A DNA stretch of 64,000 nt from JBGAJN01 sp044224905 (GCA_044224905.1 JBGAJN010000001.1:1798001-1862000); one strand, 5' to 3'. Shown: positions 1-9,256, counted from the first letter of the stretch. Notes: generated by a model from the sequence alone, not told the origin. Numbers and translations: made by a program.

Positions 1-1
1 T

Positions 2-307
2 TTGCTCCCGTGCTTCGATCGCCCGGAGCCATTAAATGGAAACTTCGTGCGCAAACCCAAGCTCAGCCGCGAAGGCAGCAACGTCACGGTGGTCGAAGGC
101 GGTCGAACGATGGAGGAAACCGGCGGTGATTACGGTGAGGAAGGTTACGTCTATCAGGCGCTTGCTCCAACGCCGGACTTCACAGGAAATCATCCCGTGA
201 TGGGCGTGTGGATCATCAATCACGAGGCGGGCGGCTTGGGGATTCGCGAGGACACGAAACGCATCACCGGCAACTTCAGCCGCTTCGTCCCGCATTTGTT
301 TTACTGA
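2..307 (+). CDS. Glutathionylspermidine synthase-like protein, C-terminal fragment
   Basis: Only the last ~100 codons are in the window; the frame is open from the left edge, so the start lies outside. The residues match the C-terminal part of the glutathionylspermidine synthase/YgiC-YjfC pre-ATP-grasp family. There is a KPKLSREG stretch, then a conserved VYQAL segment, a GVWIINHEAGGLGIRED block and a terminal SRFVPHLF. That family ligates amines such as spermidine to glutathione or a peptide in an ATP-dependent reaction. The substrate cannot be told from this fragment. It converges with the AsmA-like gene on the other strand, with an inverted repeat between them. Confidence 0.7.
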   Translation: MLPCFDRPEPLNGNFVRKPKLSREGSNVTVVEGGRTMEETGGDYGEEGYVYQALAPTPDFTGNHPVMGVWIINHEAGGLGIREDTKRITGNFSRFVPHLFY

Positions 308-330
308 AGGCAGGAAGCTCTCAGGAATTT

Positions 331-410
331 TCCCGCGAATCTCGCGGATGACGCGAACAAAAAAGGAAATCATTCCGCCGTCTTTCGCGTAATTCGCGTG
401 TTTCGCGGGA
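331..410. terminator. Imperfect 27-bp inverted repeat between convergent genes
   Basis: Arms at 331-357 and 384-410 are reverse complements with four mismatches over 27 bases, separated by 26 bases. The repeat lies between the stop codons of two convergent genes, where a bidirectional terminator is expected. There is no clean T-run outside either arm, so it may instead be one of the dispersed palindromic repeats of this genome. Confidence 0.5.
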
Positions 411-419
411 AAGGCTTGG

Positions 420-1106
420 TCACTTGTCCGGCCGCGGCAGGTTTTCGATGCCGCCGGAAAATATGTCGAGCAGGTTGACCCCGCTGCGTAGCAGGGCGAT
501 GAACAATTGAGGCACCAATTCCTCCTTCGACTTGATGTTCTCCAAGACCATGTTGGTCACGCCGAAGTTGAATGAGCGCGTCGCGTCGGGATCGCGCATG
601 TCCGTATAGCGCAGCGTGCCAAGGCAGACGTTCGCCTTGTCGAGGCCTTTGAATTCCGGCGGCGCTTGGTTGCGCTTTTTCTCCGACTTCTTGTCGCCGC
701 CTTCTTTCTTCATCTGATCGGCGCGCTCCTGCAACGCCGTCGTGTTCGTCTTGCCCGCCTTGTTCACCACGATGTTCAACTCGGCGAGATTCAGTTGCAG
801 ATTCTTGATGTGAAGTTCGCGCGCGGAGAGCGCGTCGCGGTCGAGTTCGACGGTCAATTCCGGGAGATCGAGAAACGTCGAGCTGCCGAACTCCGGCGTG
901 TTCATCAACTTCAGCCGCTCGAGCCGGACGCCGGGTTTGAGGAAGTGCAGTTCCAGCTTGCCGATTGTCGCTTCCATCCCGGTCTGCGCGCGGATGCGGG
1001 ACACGGCCATGTTCCGGACGATGCGGTCAAACATGAGCACGACCAGCACGACGAAGACGACGAACACCAGCCCGAGGCGCAAGGTCCATTTCCAAAAGGT
1101 TTTCAT
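420..1106 (-). CDS. AsmA-like membrane-anchored envelope protein
   Basis: The 228-residue product starts with one strong transmembrane segment (about residues 8-27). A region follows that resembles the AsmA/DUF748 N-terminus: an amphipathic link after the anchor, then a part matching the pattern of 'IGKLELHF-x-VRLERLKL', in which short beta segments describe nested lipid-groove repeats. A Lys/Glu-rich stretch (about residues 130-148) interrupts it. AsmA-like proteins sit in the inner membrane and reach into the periplasm, and are linked to lipid transport and outer-membrane homeostasis. This one is far shorter than full AsmA proteins. It lies 27 bp downstream of the next minus-strand gene, so the two may be cotranscribed. 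The family call rests on pattern similarity only. Confidence 0.6.
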   Translation of the reverse strand: MKTFWKWTLRLGLVFVVFVVLVVLMFDRIVRNMAVSRIRAQTGMEATIGKLELHFLKPGVRLERLKLMNTPEFGSSTFLDLPELTVELDRDALSARELHIKNLQLNLAELNIVVNKAGKTNTTALQERADQMKKEGGDKKSEKKRNQAPPEFKGLDKANVCLGTLRYTDMRDPDATRSFNFGVTNMVLENIKSKEELVPQLFIALLRSGVNLLDIFSGGIENLPRPDK

Positions 1107-1133
1107 TTCACAATTGTCGGCCGCGCGGTTCGC

Positions 1134-1754
1134 TCAAGGCCCAACGTCTTCGACGGGTAAATCTTCGGGGCGGACTTCGAGACATTCGTCCTGATCCTCC
1201 CAGACCATGGCCGGCCAGAACTCCAAGAATTTCGGCGCGAGTCGCACGCCGGCGAAAGCGAGCAGTTTTTCTGCAGCCTCCGCGGCGTTGTCGAGGGCGT
1301 TGTCGTAATTGCCAGCCTTGCGCTTGCGATCTTCCCAATGGGCGACCGCGTGGACCGGCGCGTATTCCTCGGCCCATTCCTTGATGGCGGAACGCAGCTC
1401 GGCGGGAATGTCCTCGAACGGAACCGAAGTGCCGTTGCAATGCTGGCAGAGCAATCCTGATTCGAGCACATCGCGCGTGAGCAATGGCAGCAATGGAGCG
1501 CGGCAGCACGGCGCCTCAGCGTAATCCGACGGCAACGTGGCGAGGCGTTTGAGCCAGATCTGGCGTTCCTGCGCGACTTGCGCGGCGAGCCGGTACGCGC
1601 CGAAGAGCGGATGCGAAAGACGCCACGCTTTTCCCTGAAGCTGGCTGAGCGTCTGCGACATCCAGCGCGCGAGCGTGAGATCGTCGAAATCACGGAAGGC
1701 TTCACTGTATTCGTCCCATAGGAGATCGAGCGGTGAATCGGAATCGTTGGCCAT
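1134..1754 (-). CDS. Hypothetical acidic protein with paired-cysteine motif
   Basis: The 206-residue soluble protein has no signal peptide or transmembrane segment. It is rich in Asp, Glu, Ala and Trp. A CC pair near residue 83 and a CxxC (CQHC) near residue 103 could form a small zinc knuckle; the spacing is consistent with a degenerate zinc ribbon. I do not recognise the family. It sits upstream of the AsmA-like gene and downstream of the ABC permease, all on the minus strand. Codon use and the wide ORF support a real gene. Confidence 0.6.
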   Translation of the reverse strand: MANDSDSPLDLLWDEYSEAFRDFDDLTLARWMSQTLSQLQGKAWRLSHPLFGAYRLAAQVAQERQIWLKRLATLPSDYAEAPCCRAPLLPLLTRDVLESGLLCQHCNGTSVPFEDIPAELRSAIKEWAEEYAPVHAVAHWEDRKRKAGNYDNALDNAAEAAEKLLAFAGVRLAPKFLEFWPAMVWEDQDECLEVRPEDLPVEDVGP

Positions 1755-1943
1755 CGCTCTCAGTTTGTCGGTGGGGATTCAAAGTTCAAGGTTCAAAGTG
1801 TGTTGGAAGCGATCAACCGCTCCGAGAACACGATGGACTCACTCGAGTGACGCCGGCGAGGAAGCGGCGTTACCGCCAATTTCAAAGCCATGTACGGCAC
1901 GCTGGCTCAAAGTTCGCTATTTGTGACGTGCGGTGGTTTGGCC

Positions 1944-2894
1944 TTACGGCGCCGCATTGCGGCTTTGCCGCCAGCGATCGAGTCCCACGGCGAGGATGAT
2001 CACCAAGCCGATGATGATTTCCTGAATGTAGGTGGGCCACTCCATCTGCTGCGTACCGTTCCGGAGCACGGCCATGATCAACGCGCCGATCAGCGAACCT
2101 AGCACGCTGCCGCTGCCGCCGCTCAGGCTCGCGCCGCCGATGACCACTGCGGCGATCGTGTCGAGTTCCACGCCGACGGCGACGCTGGGATCGCCCTGGC
2201 GCAGGCGCGCGAGTTGCATTAAGCCAGCCACACCGAAGAACAACCCCGCCGTTCCGTAAATCGCGAACTTCATTCCCTGCACGCGTACGCCGGAGTAGCG
2301 CGCCGCCGTTTCGTTCGAGCCGATCGCGAACGCCCAACGGCCGAAAACGGTTTGCCGCATCAACACCGCCATGACCACCGCGAGCACCAGAACCACCCAC
2401 ACACCCGGTGGCGGAAGCGATTCGCCGGCGGTCATCAGGTTGTTGAGCGGCGAAGCGGGGAAGTTGACGGTCTGATTGCCAGACAGCCATTTCGCCGATC
2501 CGCGCGCCACGCCGAGCATTCCCAGCGTGACGATGAACGGCATCATGCGGAATCCGCTGATCACCGCGCCGTTGAGGAATCCGATGACGGCACCGGCGAG
2601 CACCGTCGCGGCTCCGGCGGCGAACGGGCTCACGCCTTTCAAGAGCAAGGTCGCCCCGAGCACGCCACTGAAGGCAATCGTCGAGCCGACGCTGAGGTCG
2701 ATGCCGCCGCTCACGATAATGAGCGTCATGCCGAGGGCCGCGATGCCGACGACGACGGTTTGGGTGACGATGAATTTGAAATTGGTGAGCGTGAGGAACG
2801 ACGCGCGCACTTCGGGCTTGAGCGAGAACAGCGCGACGACGAGCAGCAGGCCGAGAAACGGCCCGAGCGCGTTGAGGACTCTGCGCCAGTTCAT
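1944..2894 (-). CDS. Ribose-type ABC transporter permease (RbsC family)
   Basis: The 316-residue protein has many hydrophobic segments and the RbsC/BPD_transp_2 hallmark GGIDLSVGS near residues 63-71, plus GASLSGGSGSVLGSLIGAL near the C-terminus. Permeases of this family dimerise in the inner membrane and move sugars or autoinducer-like ligands delivered by a periplasmic binding protein, powered by a fused-type ATPase (RbsA). The binding-protein gene lies 10 bp upstream, as expected. No RbsA-type ATPase gene is next to the pair: the flanks are a Sel1 protein and a hypothetical protein. The ATPase must be encoded elsewhere or be absent. Confidence 0.93.
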   Translation of the reverse strand: MNWRRVLNALGPFLGLLLVVALFSLKPEVRASFLTLTNFKFIVTQTVVVGIAALGMTLIIVSGGIDLSVGSTIAFSGVLGATLLLKGVSPFAAGAATVLAGAVIGFLNGAVISGFRMMPFIVTLGMLGVARGSAKWLSGNQTVNFPASPLNNLMTAGESLPPPGVWVVLVLAVVMAVLMRQTVFGRWAFAIGSNETAARYSGVRVQGMKFAIYGTAGLFFGVAGLMQLARLRQGDPSVAVGVELDTIAAVVIGGASLSGGSGSVLGSLIGALIMAVLRNGTQQMEWPTYIQEIIIGLVIILAVGLDRWRQSRNAAP

Positions 2895-2904
2895 GAAGTC
2901 GCGC

Positions 2905-3924
2905 TCACTCGTTGAGATACTTCTTCAACGGCGGGTTGAGCAACTCGCTCATCTCGGGCTGGTTCATCGTCTCCTTGGTCACGAGGGCGACGCCGGTGTC
3001 GATTCGCTTCTCGACAGGCTTCCCTTGCAATTGCTGCACCACGCTCATCACGCCGAGATAACCCATGCGCACGGGATTCTGGACGATCAGTCCGTGGACG
3101 CTGCCGTTCTTGAGCGCTTCGACGGGTTGCTCTCCGGCATCGAAACCAACGACTTTCACCGTGCCAGCGCGCTTGATGTCGCGCAGCGCCATCGTGATGC
3201 CGACGGTGATGGGTTCGCACGGAGCGAACATGCCGTCGACGTCTTTGCCGAAGCGATTGAGAACATTCTGCGCGGTCTGATACGCAGACTCGCGCGTCGC
3301 GCCGGTGTATTGATCCGCGGAAATGACCGTGATGCCGGGAAATTTTTTCATCGCTTCGAGAAAACCAGCTTCGCGTTCCTCGGTGCTGGCGGAACCGACC
3401 TGATAACGGAGCAGGATGACTTTGCCTTTGCCATCGAGCAATTGACCGAGCCTCTCGCCGCCCATGACGCCGCCCTTGAAATTATCAGTGGCGACGAAGC
3501 TCGTGTATTTCTCCGACTTGAGTCCCGAGTCGATGATTACCACGGGAATCTTCGCATTCACCGCGGCTTCGACGGGCGCGACTAAAGCCTGCGAATCCAG
3601 CGGGGCGAGCACGATGCCTTTGACCTGTCGGCCGATGAAGTTCTCTACGACTTGAATCTGCTGGTCGCGATCGTCTTCGCGAAGCGGGCCCTTCCAGATG
3701 AGGTTGATCTTGGTGCCTTGCGCGGTGAGTTCCTGCTGCGCTTTGACGGCGCCGGCATGTATCGATTTCCAGAACTCGTGTGTGGTGCCCTTGGGAATCA
3801 CTGCGATGGTGAGTCCGGCGTCGTCAGGCTTCTTCGCTGAATCATCGGCCTTCTGACAACCGCCGACTACGAGCACCGCAAGTGCGGCCATGAGCGCGGC
3901 CATCCACCGGGGGAAATTTTTCAT
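2905..3924 (-). CDS. Sugar ABC transporter substrate-binding lipoprotein (RbsB family)
   Basis: I chose the ATG at 3924 because it gives a classic lipoprotein signal: MKNFPRW, a hydrophobic stretch, then VVGGC with the lipidated Cys. An in-frame upstream ATG at 3960 would add 12 residues and spoil the signal. The mature protein has the periplasmic-binding-protein type I (Peripla_BP_4) layout. It starts with LTIAVIPKGTTHEFWKSIHAG and contains the IDSGL and SAD segments and a late hinge GFDAGEQ. It would capture a sugar or similar ligand in the periplasm for the adjacent permease. The ligand is not readable from sequence. Confidence 0.92.
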   Translation of the reverse strand: MKNFPRWMAALMAALAVLVVGGCQKADDSAKKPDDAGLTIAVIPKGTTHEFWKSIHAGAVKAQQELTAQGTKINLIWKGPLREDDRDQQIQVVENFIGRQVKGIVLAPLDSQALVAPVEAAVNAKIPVVIIDSGLKSEKYTSFVATDNFKGGVMGGERLGQLLDGKGKVILLRYQVGSASTEEREAGFLEAMKKFPGITVISADQYTGATRESAYQTAQNVLNRFGKDVDGMFAPCEPITVGITMALRDIKRAGTVKVVGFDAGEQPVEALKNGSVHGLIVQNPVRMGYLGVMSVVQQLQGKPVEKRIDTGVALVTKETMNQPEMSELLNPPLKKYLNE

Positions 3925-3956
3925 GCGGCCGACGCTAGTGAATCGGGCAGGGCGTT

Positions 3957-4922
3957 TCAATCCCTTTGCGGCACGAGGCTGACGGGCGTGAGGTCAGATG
4001 TGTTGGTCTGCGGAGGGGCGTTGGTTTTTGGCGGTACCCAGGTGGTAGGCAACCACGGGGCACTGGGGTTGAATGGAGAGGGGCGCGCGGCTACGGAATT
4101 GGTCGGCAAAAGAACAACATTTGGGTGGGCTGCCCGCCACGTGCGCGCTTCACGGAGCGCGTCGGCCATTTCTTCGCCGGAAAGTTTTGCGCCGACTTCG
4201 ACAACGTATCTATCGGAGCCTGGGTAGCGCTGCAGTGCGGCGAGGGAAAACCATTTGTAGGCCTCGACCAGATTGGTCGTTACGCCTTTACCGTCCATGT
4301 AGAGACCGCCCAGGTTGAATTGTGCTTGGGCGAATCCTTGCTCGGCGGCGAGGCCGAGCCACTTCGCGGCCTCGGTGAAATCCTGCGCAGCACCGCGGCC
4401 GTTTGCGTAGGCGAACCCGAGATTGTTTTGTGCGCGGGCGTTACCTTGATCGGCAGACTTGCGCCACCATTCGATTGCCATCGCGTCGTTCGTCGCCATT
4501 CCGCGTCCGAGCGATGCCATCACGCCAAGATTGAACTGCGCCTTCTCGTGACCTTGTTCCGCTGCCTTCCGGAACCATTTTGCCGCCTGGATGTAGGACT
4601 GGGGGACGTTTTTGCCGGACTCATAGGCCATGCCGAGTTGAAATTGCGCCGTCGCGTCACCTTGCTCTGCGCGGGCCTGCTTCGCCTTGAAGTCATCGGC
4701 TGAGGCGTTGGTGGCCGTGAGGGACCCCTTGGAATCCGCGGGCAAAGGCGCGTCTTTACTGCATCCGGTCGCGAGAACTACAGCGCTCAGGCAGCTGAGC
4801 ATGATTGACAACCAGTTCGCGGAACGGGCGTTTTCACCGACTCGGCGGAGTTCTGAAATCGGCTGGTTACGAACTTGTGACGGCGTGGCCCGCCGTTTGC
4901 TGAGCTGAAAGTCGTATGTCAT
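3957..4922 (-). CDS. Sel1-repeat lipoprotein
   Basis: The protein holds at least four Sel1/TPR-like repeats between about residues 85 and 245, each with the AQFNLGxxYxxGxG...A-x-W-x-x-x-A-A-E-Q-G pattern. Sel1 repeats form alpha-solenoids used for protein-protein contacts. Near residue 53 there is an LSAVVLATGC lipobox. The annotated start at 4922 leaves an unusually long, basic 40-residue leader. The ATG at 4802 would give a normal short lipoprotein signal and may be the true start. The C-terminus is Pro/Thr/Asn-rich. It lies just upstream of the binding-protein gene. Confidence 0.85.
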   Translation of the reverse strand: MTYDFQLSKRRATPSQVRNQPISELRRVGENARSANWLSIMLSCLSAVVLATGCSKDAPLPADSKGSLTATNASADDFKAKQARAEQGDATAQFQLGMAYESGKNVPQSYIQAAKWFRKAAEQGHEKAQFNLGVMASLGRGMATNDAMAIEWWRKSADQGNARAQNNLGFAYANGRGAAQDFTEAAKWLGLAAEQGFAQAQFNLGGLYMDGKGVTTNLVEAYKWFSLAALQRYPGSDRYVVEVGAKLSGEEMADALREARTWRAAHPNVVLLPTNSVAARPSPFNPSAPWLPTTWVPPKTNAPPQTNTSDLTPVSLVPQRD

Positions 4923-5067
4923 TCGTTGCCAGTATGGGTTTTTCGGCCTGCGTGTCTTTAGTAATCTCGCTCGCCTATTTTGTTCAAGATCTGGGCGAAT
5001 AGCGAGTCTCGACCCCGTCGAAACTGATTGCCGCCGACCGGTGGGTGCTTTACGTTCGCTCCGCTTT

Positions 5068-5144
5068 GCGCGCGTAGCTCAACTGGATAGAGCGTCGGTC
5101 TCCGAAGCCGAAGGTTGTGGGTTCGACTCCCGCCGTGCGCACCA
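5068..5144 (+). tRNA. tRNA-Arg (anticodon CCG)
   Basis: A full cloverleaf is visible over 77 bases. The seven-pair acceptor stem has one G-U pair. The D-arm is GCTC/GAGC. The five-pair anticodon stem closes a CTCCGAA loop whose anticodon CCG reads CGG (Arg). The variable loop is five bases, the T-stem is GTGGG/CCCGC around TTCGACT, and the CCA is encoded. It stands alone, with no other tRNA nearby. Confidence 0.97.
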
Positions 5145-5307
5145 TTCCACCACTCGACGAGTTTTCAGGAGTGATCCCCGCCATTTGCTTCAAGATGCAG
5201 ACGATTTACTCGAGGACAACGTTCGAGGTGAAAATCTTATCGGCGAGAAAGTGTTCTCAATTACTGGTGGATGCTTTCTCCCTCCGTCAAATGGCCGTGA
5301 GTCCAAG

Positions 5308-6207
5308 TTAGAACCGCAGGCGGAGGCCGGTGGCGAGCGTCACCATTTCCTTGAGATCCGAGGAATAAACGTCGGTGCCGCCGTCCTTGAGCTTGAGGCT
5401 CTGACCCAAGCCGACTCCGATTTCGCCAAAGGCGTAAATCTTCCCCATGAGATCCGTGCTCAGGAGTCGCTCCATTCCGAGAGACGCGCGCCAGCTTTTG
5501 TATTCCAGATTCAAGTTGCGACCATTCGCCGTGCGGACGTTCCAACTGGAGCCGCCCGGGCGGATGGAGAAATCAAAGTTCCATTTTTCGTCTGGCGCAT
5601 AGGCCACTCGGAATCGGGGAAACGTGGCGCTGATGTTCCAGTGCGGGTTGGGGCGCCAGATGACTCCGAGCACGGGCAACACCTTGTCCTCGCCGAGGTC
5701 GCGGGAGTAGTAGGCTCCGAGAGAGATGCTCCATTCCGGCCGCCATTCATAAGCGACCACAGCCAACGCGGACACGGCAAAATCGTCGCCCGAAACGCGC
5801 TTGAAGTCAGTGAACAGTCCCGGGTCCACGCCGGCCCAAAGTCTCCAATTGTCTCCGAACTTGTGCCAGTAGTTCACGGGAATTTGCAGGCGATACAAAT
5901 TCAGCGCGCCGCCGCCCAGCGGGGTCGCGCCGTCAAAGTCGAATTCGTTCCATCGGAAACGCACGCCGGCGGTGAGGCGGGAATCGTCCGAGCGAAATAG
6001 CGGGTATTGTGCCTGGAGTCCGACTTCGTGCTGCCTCAGGCTGGCGCCGGGGGAGGCCTTCAAGTCGGCGCGCGATCCCCAGAGGTAACTGACGCTGGCC
6101 GCGTTGTAGCTGGGAATGAATGAGTCTTCCGTTTTGCGCTCGGCGGCTTCGGCGATCGCCGTGGCTAGGCCGAGGATTGAACAGAACGCGATTTGCTTCG
6201 TTGTCAT
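5308..6207 (-). CDS. DUF6268-like outer-membrane beta-barrel protein
   Basis: The start at 6207 gives a signal peptide (MTTKQIAFC... ending near ATAIAEAAE). The longer in-frame ORF back to 6393 adds an unlikely leader. The mature part is made of alternating polar/aromatic strands and ends in LRLRF, a C-terminal Phe typical of BAM-inserted barrels. The arrangement resembles the DUF6268 family common in Verrucomicrobiota and Planctomycetota, whose function is unknown. It is divergent from the DUF58 operon and shares the ~280-bp spacer with it. Confidence 0.65.
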   Translation of the reverse strand: MTTKQIAFCSILGLATAIAEAAERKTEDSFIPSYNAASVSYLWGSRADLKASPGASLRQHEVGLQAQYPLFRSDDSRLTAGVRFRWNEFDFDGATPLGGGALNLYRLQIPVNYWHKFGDNWRLWAGVDPGLFTDFKRVSGDDFAVSALAVVAYEWRPEWSISLGAYYSRDLGEDKVLPVLGVIWRPNPHWNISATFPRFRVAYAPDEKWNFDFSIRPGGSSWNVRTANGRNLNLEYKSWRASLGMERLLSTDLMGKIYAFGEIGVGLGQSLKLKDGGTDVYSSDLKEMVTLATGLRLRF

Positions 6208-6485
6208 CGATGTCGAGAGGTTGCCGTTACGCCGTTTTGGCGAACGGTGGGAAACTTGCACTGAAATGAACGAACGCAAGGTCGATTCGCCGGAAACAAA
6301 ATCCAAGCGTGTCGCGCGGTTCAAAGGTTGAAAGCCGCTCCCGTTTGTCTGACACTCGCGCCATGAAAACCATGGTGGTGTTTGAGGAAACATTGTCAGT
6401 CCAGTTGCTGGACGGCGTTGGCGCGGCCTTGGCGCCGCGATGGACTCAACGGAATTTCTGCGGACGATCGCTTGCTTGATCCCGC

Positions 6486-7403
6486 GTGAGCGCCCTTCTC
6501 ACACCTGAACTTCTCCGTCGCCTCGAGCAATTCCAATTGCTCGCCGCGCGCCGGGCCAAAAGTTCGTCTCGGGGCGAACGTCGCAGTCGCGCGCGTGGGC
6601 AATCTGTCGAATTCGCCGACCACCGCAACTACGTTCTCGGCGACGATCTGCGTTACCTCGATTGGAATCTCTTCGGTCGCTTGGATCGACTGTTCCTGAA
6701 GCTCTACGAAGAGGAGCGCGAGTTGCCTGTCCGGATTTTTCTCGATGCGAGTGAGTCGATGACCTTCGGCGAGCCGCGCAAGTTCGACTTTGCACGGCAG
6801 ATCGCTGCGGCGGTCGGTTACGTTGCGTTGTGCGGCTTTGATCGCGTGACTGTGCAAGTCTTCCCCGACCTGACGAGTGCGGAAGCGAACACCAAGAATC
6901 AGGAGCTCGCCGCCCGCGGCGGACTGCGTTCCGTGCGCGGGAAAAAATCTTCGCTCGAATTCTTCCGCAACCTCAGCCAACTCACCGCCAGTGGCGCGGT
7001 CGATCTAAATCAAGCGTTGCGCCGCGGCGCCCTCGAAGCGCGGCAAGCCGGCGTGGCCGTGGTGTTGAGCGATTTCCTTGATCCGGCCGGCTACGAGACC
7101 GGCCTCAGCGCCTTGGTCGCGCGCGGCTTTCAAGTCAGCGCCGTGCAAATTCTCGCCCCGGAGGAACTCGCGCCCACGACGTTCGGCGATCTGCGGATGG
7201 TTGATGCGGAGTCGGGCGACGAGCGCGAAGTCACCTTCGGCAAGTATCGCTTGAAGGCGTATCAACAGACCGTGCAGAACTTCATCCAGCGAATGAAGGA
7301 ATTCAGCGCGACCCGCGGCATTAACTTTTTCAGCGTGAGCTCGGACACGTCGTTGGAGCAGTTGCTCCTCAAACAACTCCGCGAATCGGAGATCTGGCGA
7401 TGA
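6486..7403 (+). CDS. DUF58 domain protein, first gene of VWA operon
   Basis: The GTG start at 6486 opens a 305-residue protein with the DUF58 signature: an early ARGQSVEFADHRNYVLGDD stretch and YLDWNLFGR (about residues 37-65). The C-terminal half has a VWA-like fold with an FLDASESM metal-site motif near residue 90. DUF58 proteins accompany MoxR ATPases and Bat proteins in envelope stress or enzyme-maturation operons. No MoxR ATPase gene precedes it here. The stop overlaps the ATG of the next gene by four bases, pointing to translational coupling. Confidence 0.9.
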   Translation: MSALLTPELLRRLEQFQLLAARRAKSSSRGERRSRARGQSVEFADHRNYVLGDDLRYLDWNLFGRLDRLFLKLYEEERELPVRIFLDASESMTFGEPRKFDFARQIAAAVGYVALCGFDRVTVQVFPDLTSAEANTKNQELAARGGLRSVRGKKSSLEFFRNLSQLTASGAVDLNQALRRGALEARQAGVAVVLSDFLDPAGYETGLSALVARGFQVSAVQILAPEELAPTTFGDLRMVDAESGDEREVTFGKYRLKAYQQTVQNFIQRMKEFSATRGINFFSVSSDTSLEQLLLKQLRESEIWR

Positions 7404-9256
7404 AGTTTCTCTCACCCGAAGCCTTCATCTTCGCCACGACGATTCCCGTCGTGATCATTTTCTATCTGCTCAAACGCCGTCGCACGGTGAAGCTCGTTTC
7501 GAGCACGTTGCTCTGGCAGAAGTTCCTCGCCGAGACGCAGGCCAACGCGCCCTTTCAAAAACTCCGCCACAATTGGCTGCTCATTCTCCAACTGCTGCTC
7601 CTCACGCTGGCGGTGCTCGCGCTCGCGCGGCCGTTCCTGCCCGGACAGAATCGCAGCAGCCGTTTGCGCGTGTTGATCCTCGACGCGTCCGCTTCGATGC
7701 AGGCCACGGACGAAAAGCCGGCGCGCTTCGAACACGCGCGCGCCGAGGCGTTGAAACTCATCGACGGTTTGACCAATTCTACCACGCGCGTCGAAGCCAA
7801 CGATCAGATGGTGATCCTCGAGGCGGGCGCGAACACCGAGGTAAAGCAGTCCGCCTCGAGCGACAAGAACGCCTTGCGTCGCGCGCTCCAATCGTGTCAG
7901 CCCACCGATTCGCCGACGCGCTTCACCGACGCGTTGAAGCTCGCCGAGACGCTCGTGCGCAATCAGGCCGGCGCGGAAATCCATCTCTTCAGCGACGGCG
8001 CGGTCGCGACGCTGGGCGAGTTCGAGAACAAGAATCTCCCGCTCATTTACCATCGCGTCGGTACCCGCGCCGAGAACCTCGGCATCGTTCATCTCGATGT
8101 GCGCGCGAATCCGGACAATCCCGCGCAGCGCGCCGTGTTCGCGACCGTGCAGAACTTTTCCACCAACGCACAGACCACCGAGGTCGAGCTGCGTTTTGAG
8201 AAAGATCTTGTCGACATGCGTCCGGTGAAATTGGCGCCGAAGGAAAAGCTGCCGCTCGTTTTCCTCGCGCCGCAATCGCGCGATGGTGTCTTCACCGTCC
8301 GCCTCACGACAAAGGACGATCTCGCAGCGGACAATCAGGCGTCGATCGTGAGTCTATTGCCGCAGCCGGTGAAAGTGTTGCTCGTCTCGCGCGGCAATCG
8401 CTTTCTCGAAAAAGCCCTCCGCGCCGCGACCGACGCCCAAGTGACCGCGGCGACAACGCTCGCGGATAGCGCGAGCGGCTTCGATCTCGTCGTGCTCGAC
8501 GACGTCACGCCAGCCGTGTGGCCCGAGGGCAACGTGCTCGCGATTCACACGATGAACACGAACTGGTTCACGGGCGGCGCGCGCATCGAGGCACCGACGA
8601 TTGTCGATTGGAGGAACACGCATCCGCTGCTGCGCTTCGTGAGTCTCGACAACGTGCAGGTGAGCGAGAGCTACGCCGTGCAGGCGCCGTCGTGGGCGGT
8701 GCCGCTTGTGGAGTCACCGCAAACGCCGCTGATGCTCGCCGGCGAACGCGGTCGCCAGCGCATTGTGTGGGTGGGCTTCGACACGTTGCAGAGCACGTGG
8801 CCGTTGCGCGTGTCGTTTCCCATTTTCATCGCCAACGCTGTCGAGTGGCTCAATCCCGCCGCGGCGCGCAACAGCCAGCTCACGCTGCGCGCCGGCGATC
8901 CGTTTCGCTTCGCTTTCCCACAACCCGTCACGAAGGCGCAAGTGATCCGGCCTGACGACTCCACGCACGACCTTCGTATCGATGGCAATGGCCGTGAGAT
9001 TCTGGTCGGCGACACTTTTCAACAGGGCGTCTATCGCGTGAAGTCCGGCACGAACGAAATCACCTTCGCTGTGAATCTGATGGACGCGGCCGAGAGCGAC
9101 ATCACGCCGCGCGATGAGTTGCCGCTCGGCAAATACGCGCGCGTGACCGCGACGACTTCCTATCGTTCGAACGTGGAATGGTGGCGTTGGCTCGCCGCCT
9201 TGGGCTTGGGCGTGCTGATGTTCGAGTGGTGGTTTTATCATCGGAGGACGGCATGA
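7400..9256 (+). CDS. BatA-like VWA membrane protein
   Basis: The 618-residue protein begins with the BatA N-terminal domain: SPEAFIFATTIP, a transmembrane segment, the basic KRRRTVKL link, and a second membrane helix near residues 58-78. A VWA domain follows with an LDASASM metal-binding motif near residue 93. Long beta-rich periplasmic parts fill the middle and a last transmembrane helix ends in EWWFYHRR. Such proteins pair with DUF58 and MoxR partners. The gene overlaps both neighbours by four bases (ATGA), so it is part of one coupled operon. Confidence 0.9.
   Translation: MKFLSPEAFIFATTIPVVIIFYLLKRRRTVKLVSSTLLWQKFLAETQANAPFQKLRHNWLLILQLLLLTLAVLALARPFLPGQNRSSRLRVLILDASASMQATDEKPARFEHARAEALKLIDGLTNSTTRVEANDQMVILEAGANTEVKQSASSDKNALRRALQSCQPTDSPTRFTDALKLAETLVRNQAGAEIHLFSDGAVATLGEFENKNLPLIYHRVGTRAENLGIVHLDVRANPDNPAQRAVFATVQNFSTNAQTTEVELRFEKDLVDMRPVKLAPKEKLPLVFLAPQSRDGVFTVRLTTKDDLAADNQASIVSLLPQPVKVLLVSRGNRFLEKALRAATDAQVTAATTLADSASGFDLVVLDDVTPAVWPEGNVLAIHTMNTNWFTGGARIEAPTIVDWRNTHPLLRFVSLDNVQVSESYAVQAPSWAVPLVESPQTPLMLAGERGRQRIVWVGFDTLQSTWPLRVSFPIFIANAVEWLNPAAARNSQLTLRAGDPFRFAFPQPVTKAQVIRPDDSTHDLRIDGNGREILVGDTFQQGVYRVKSGTNEITFAVNLMDAAESDITPRDELPLGKYARVTATTSYRSNVEWWRWLAALGLGVLMFEWWFYHRRTA

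Noticed and set aside
2476..3585. 369-codon plus-strand ORF over the sugar ABC genes
   Set aside because: It crosses two clear minus-strand genes and has no motif.
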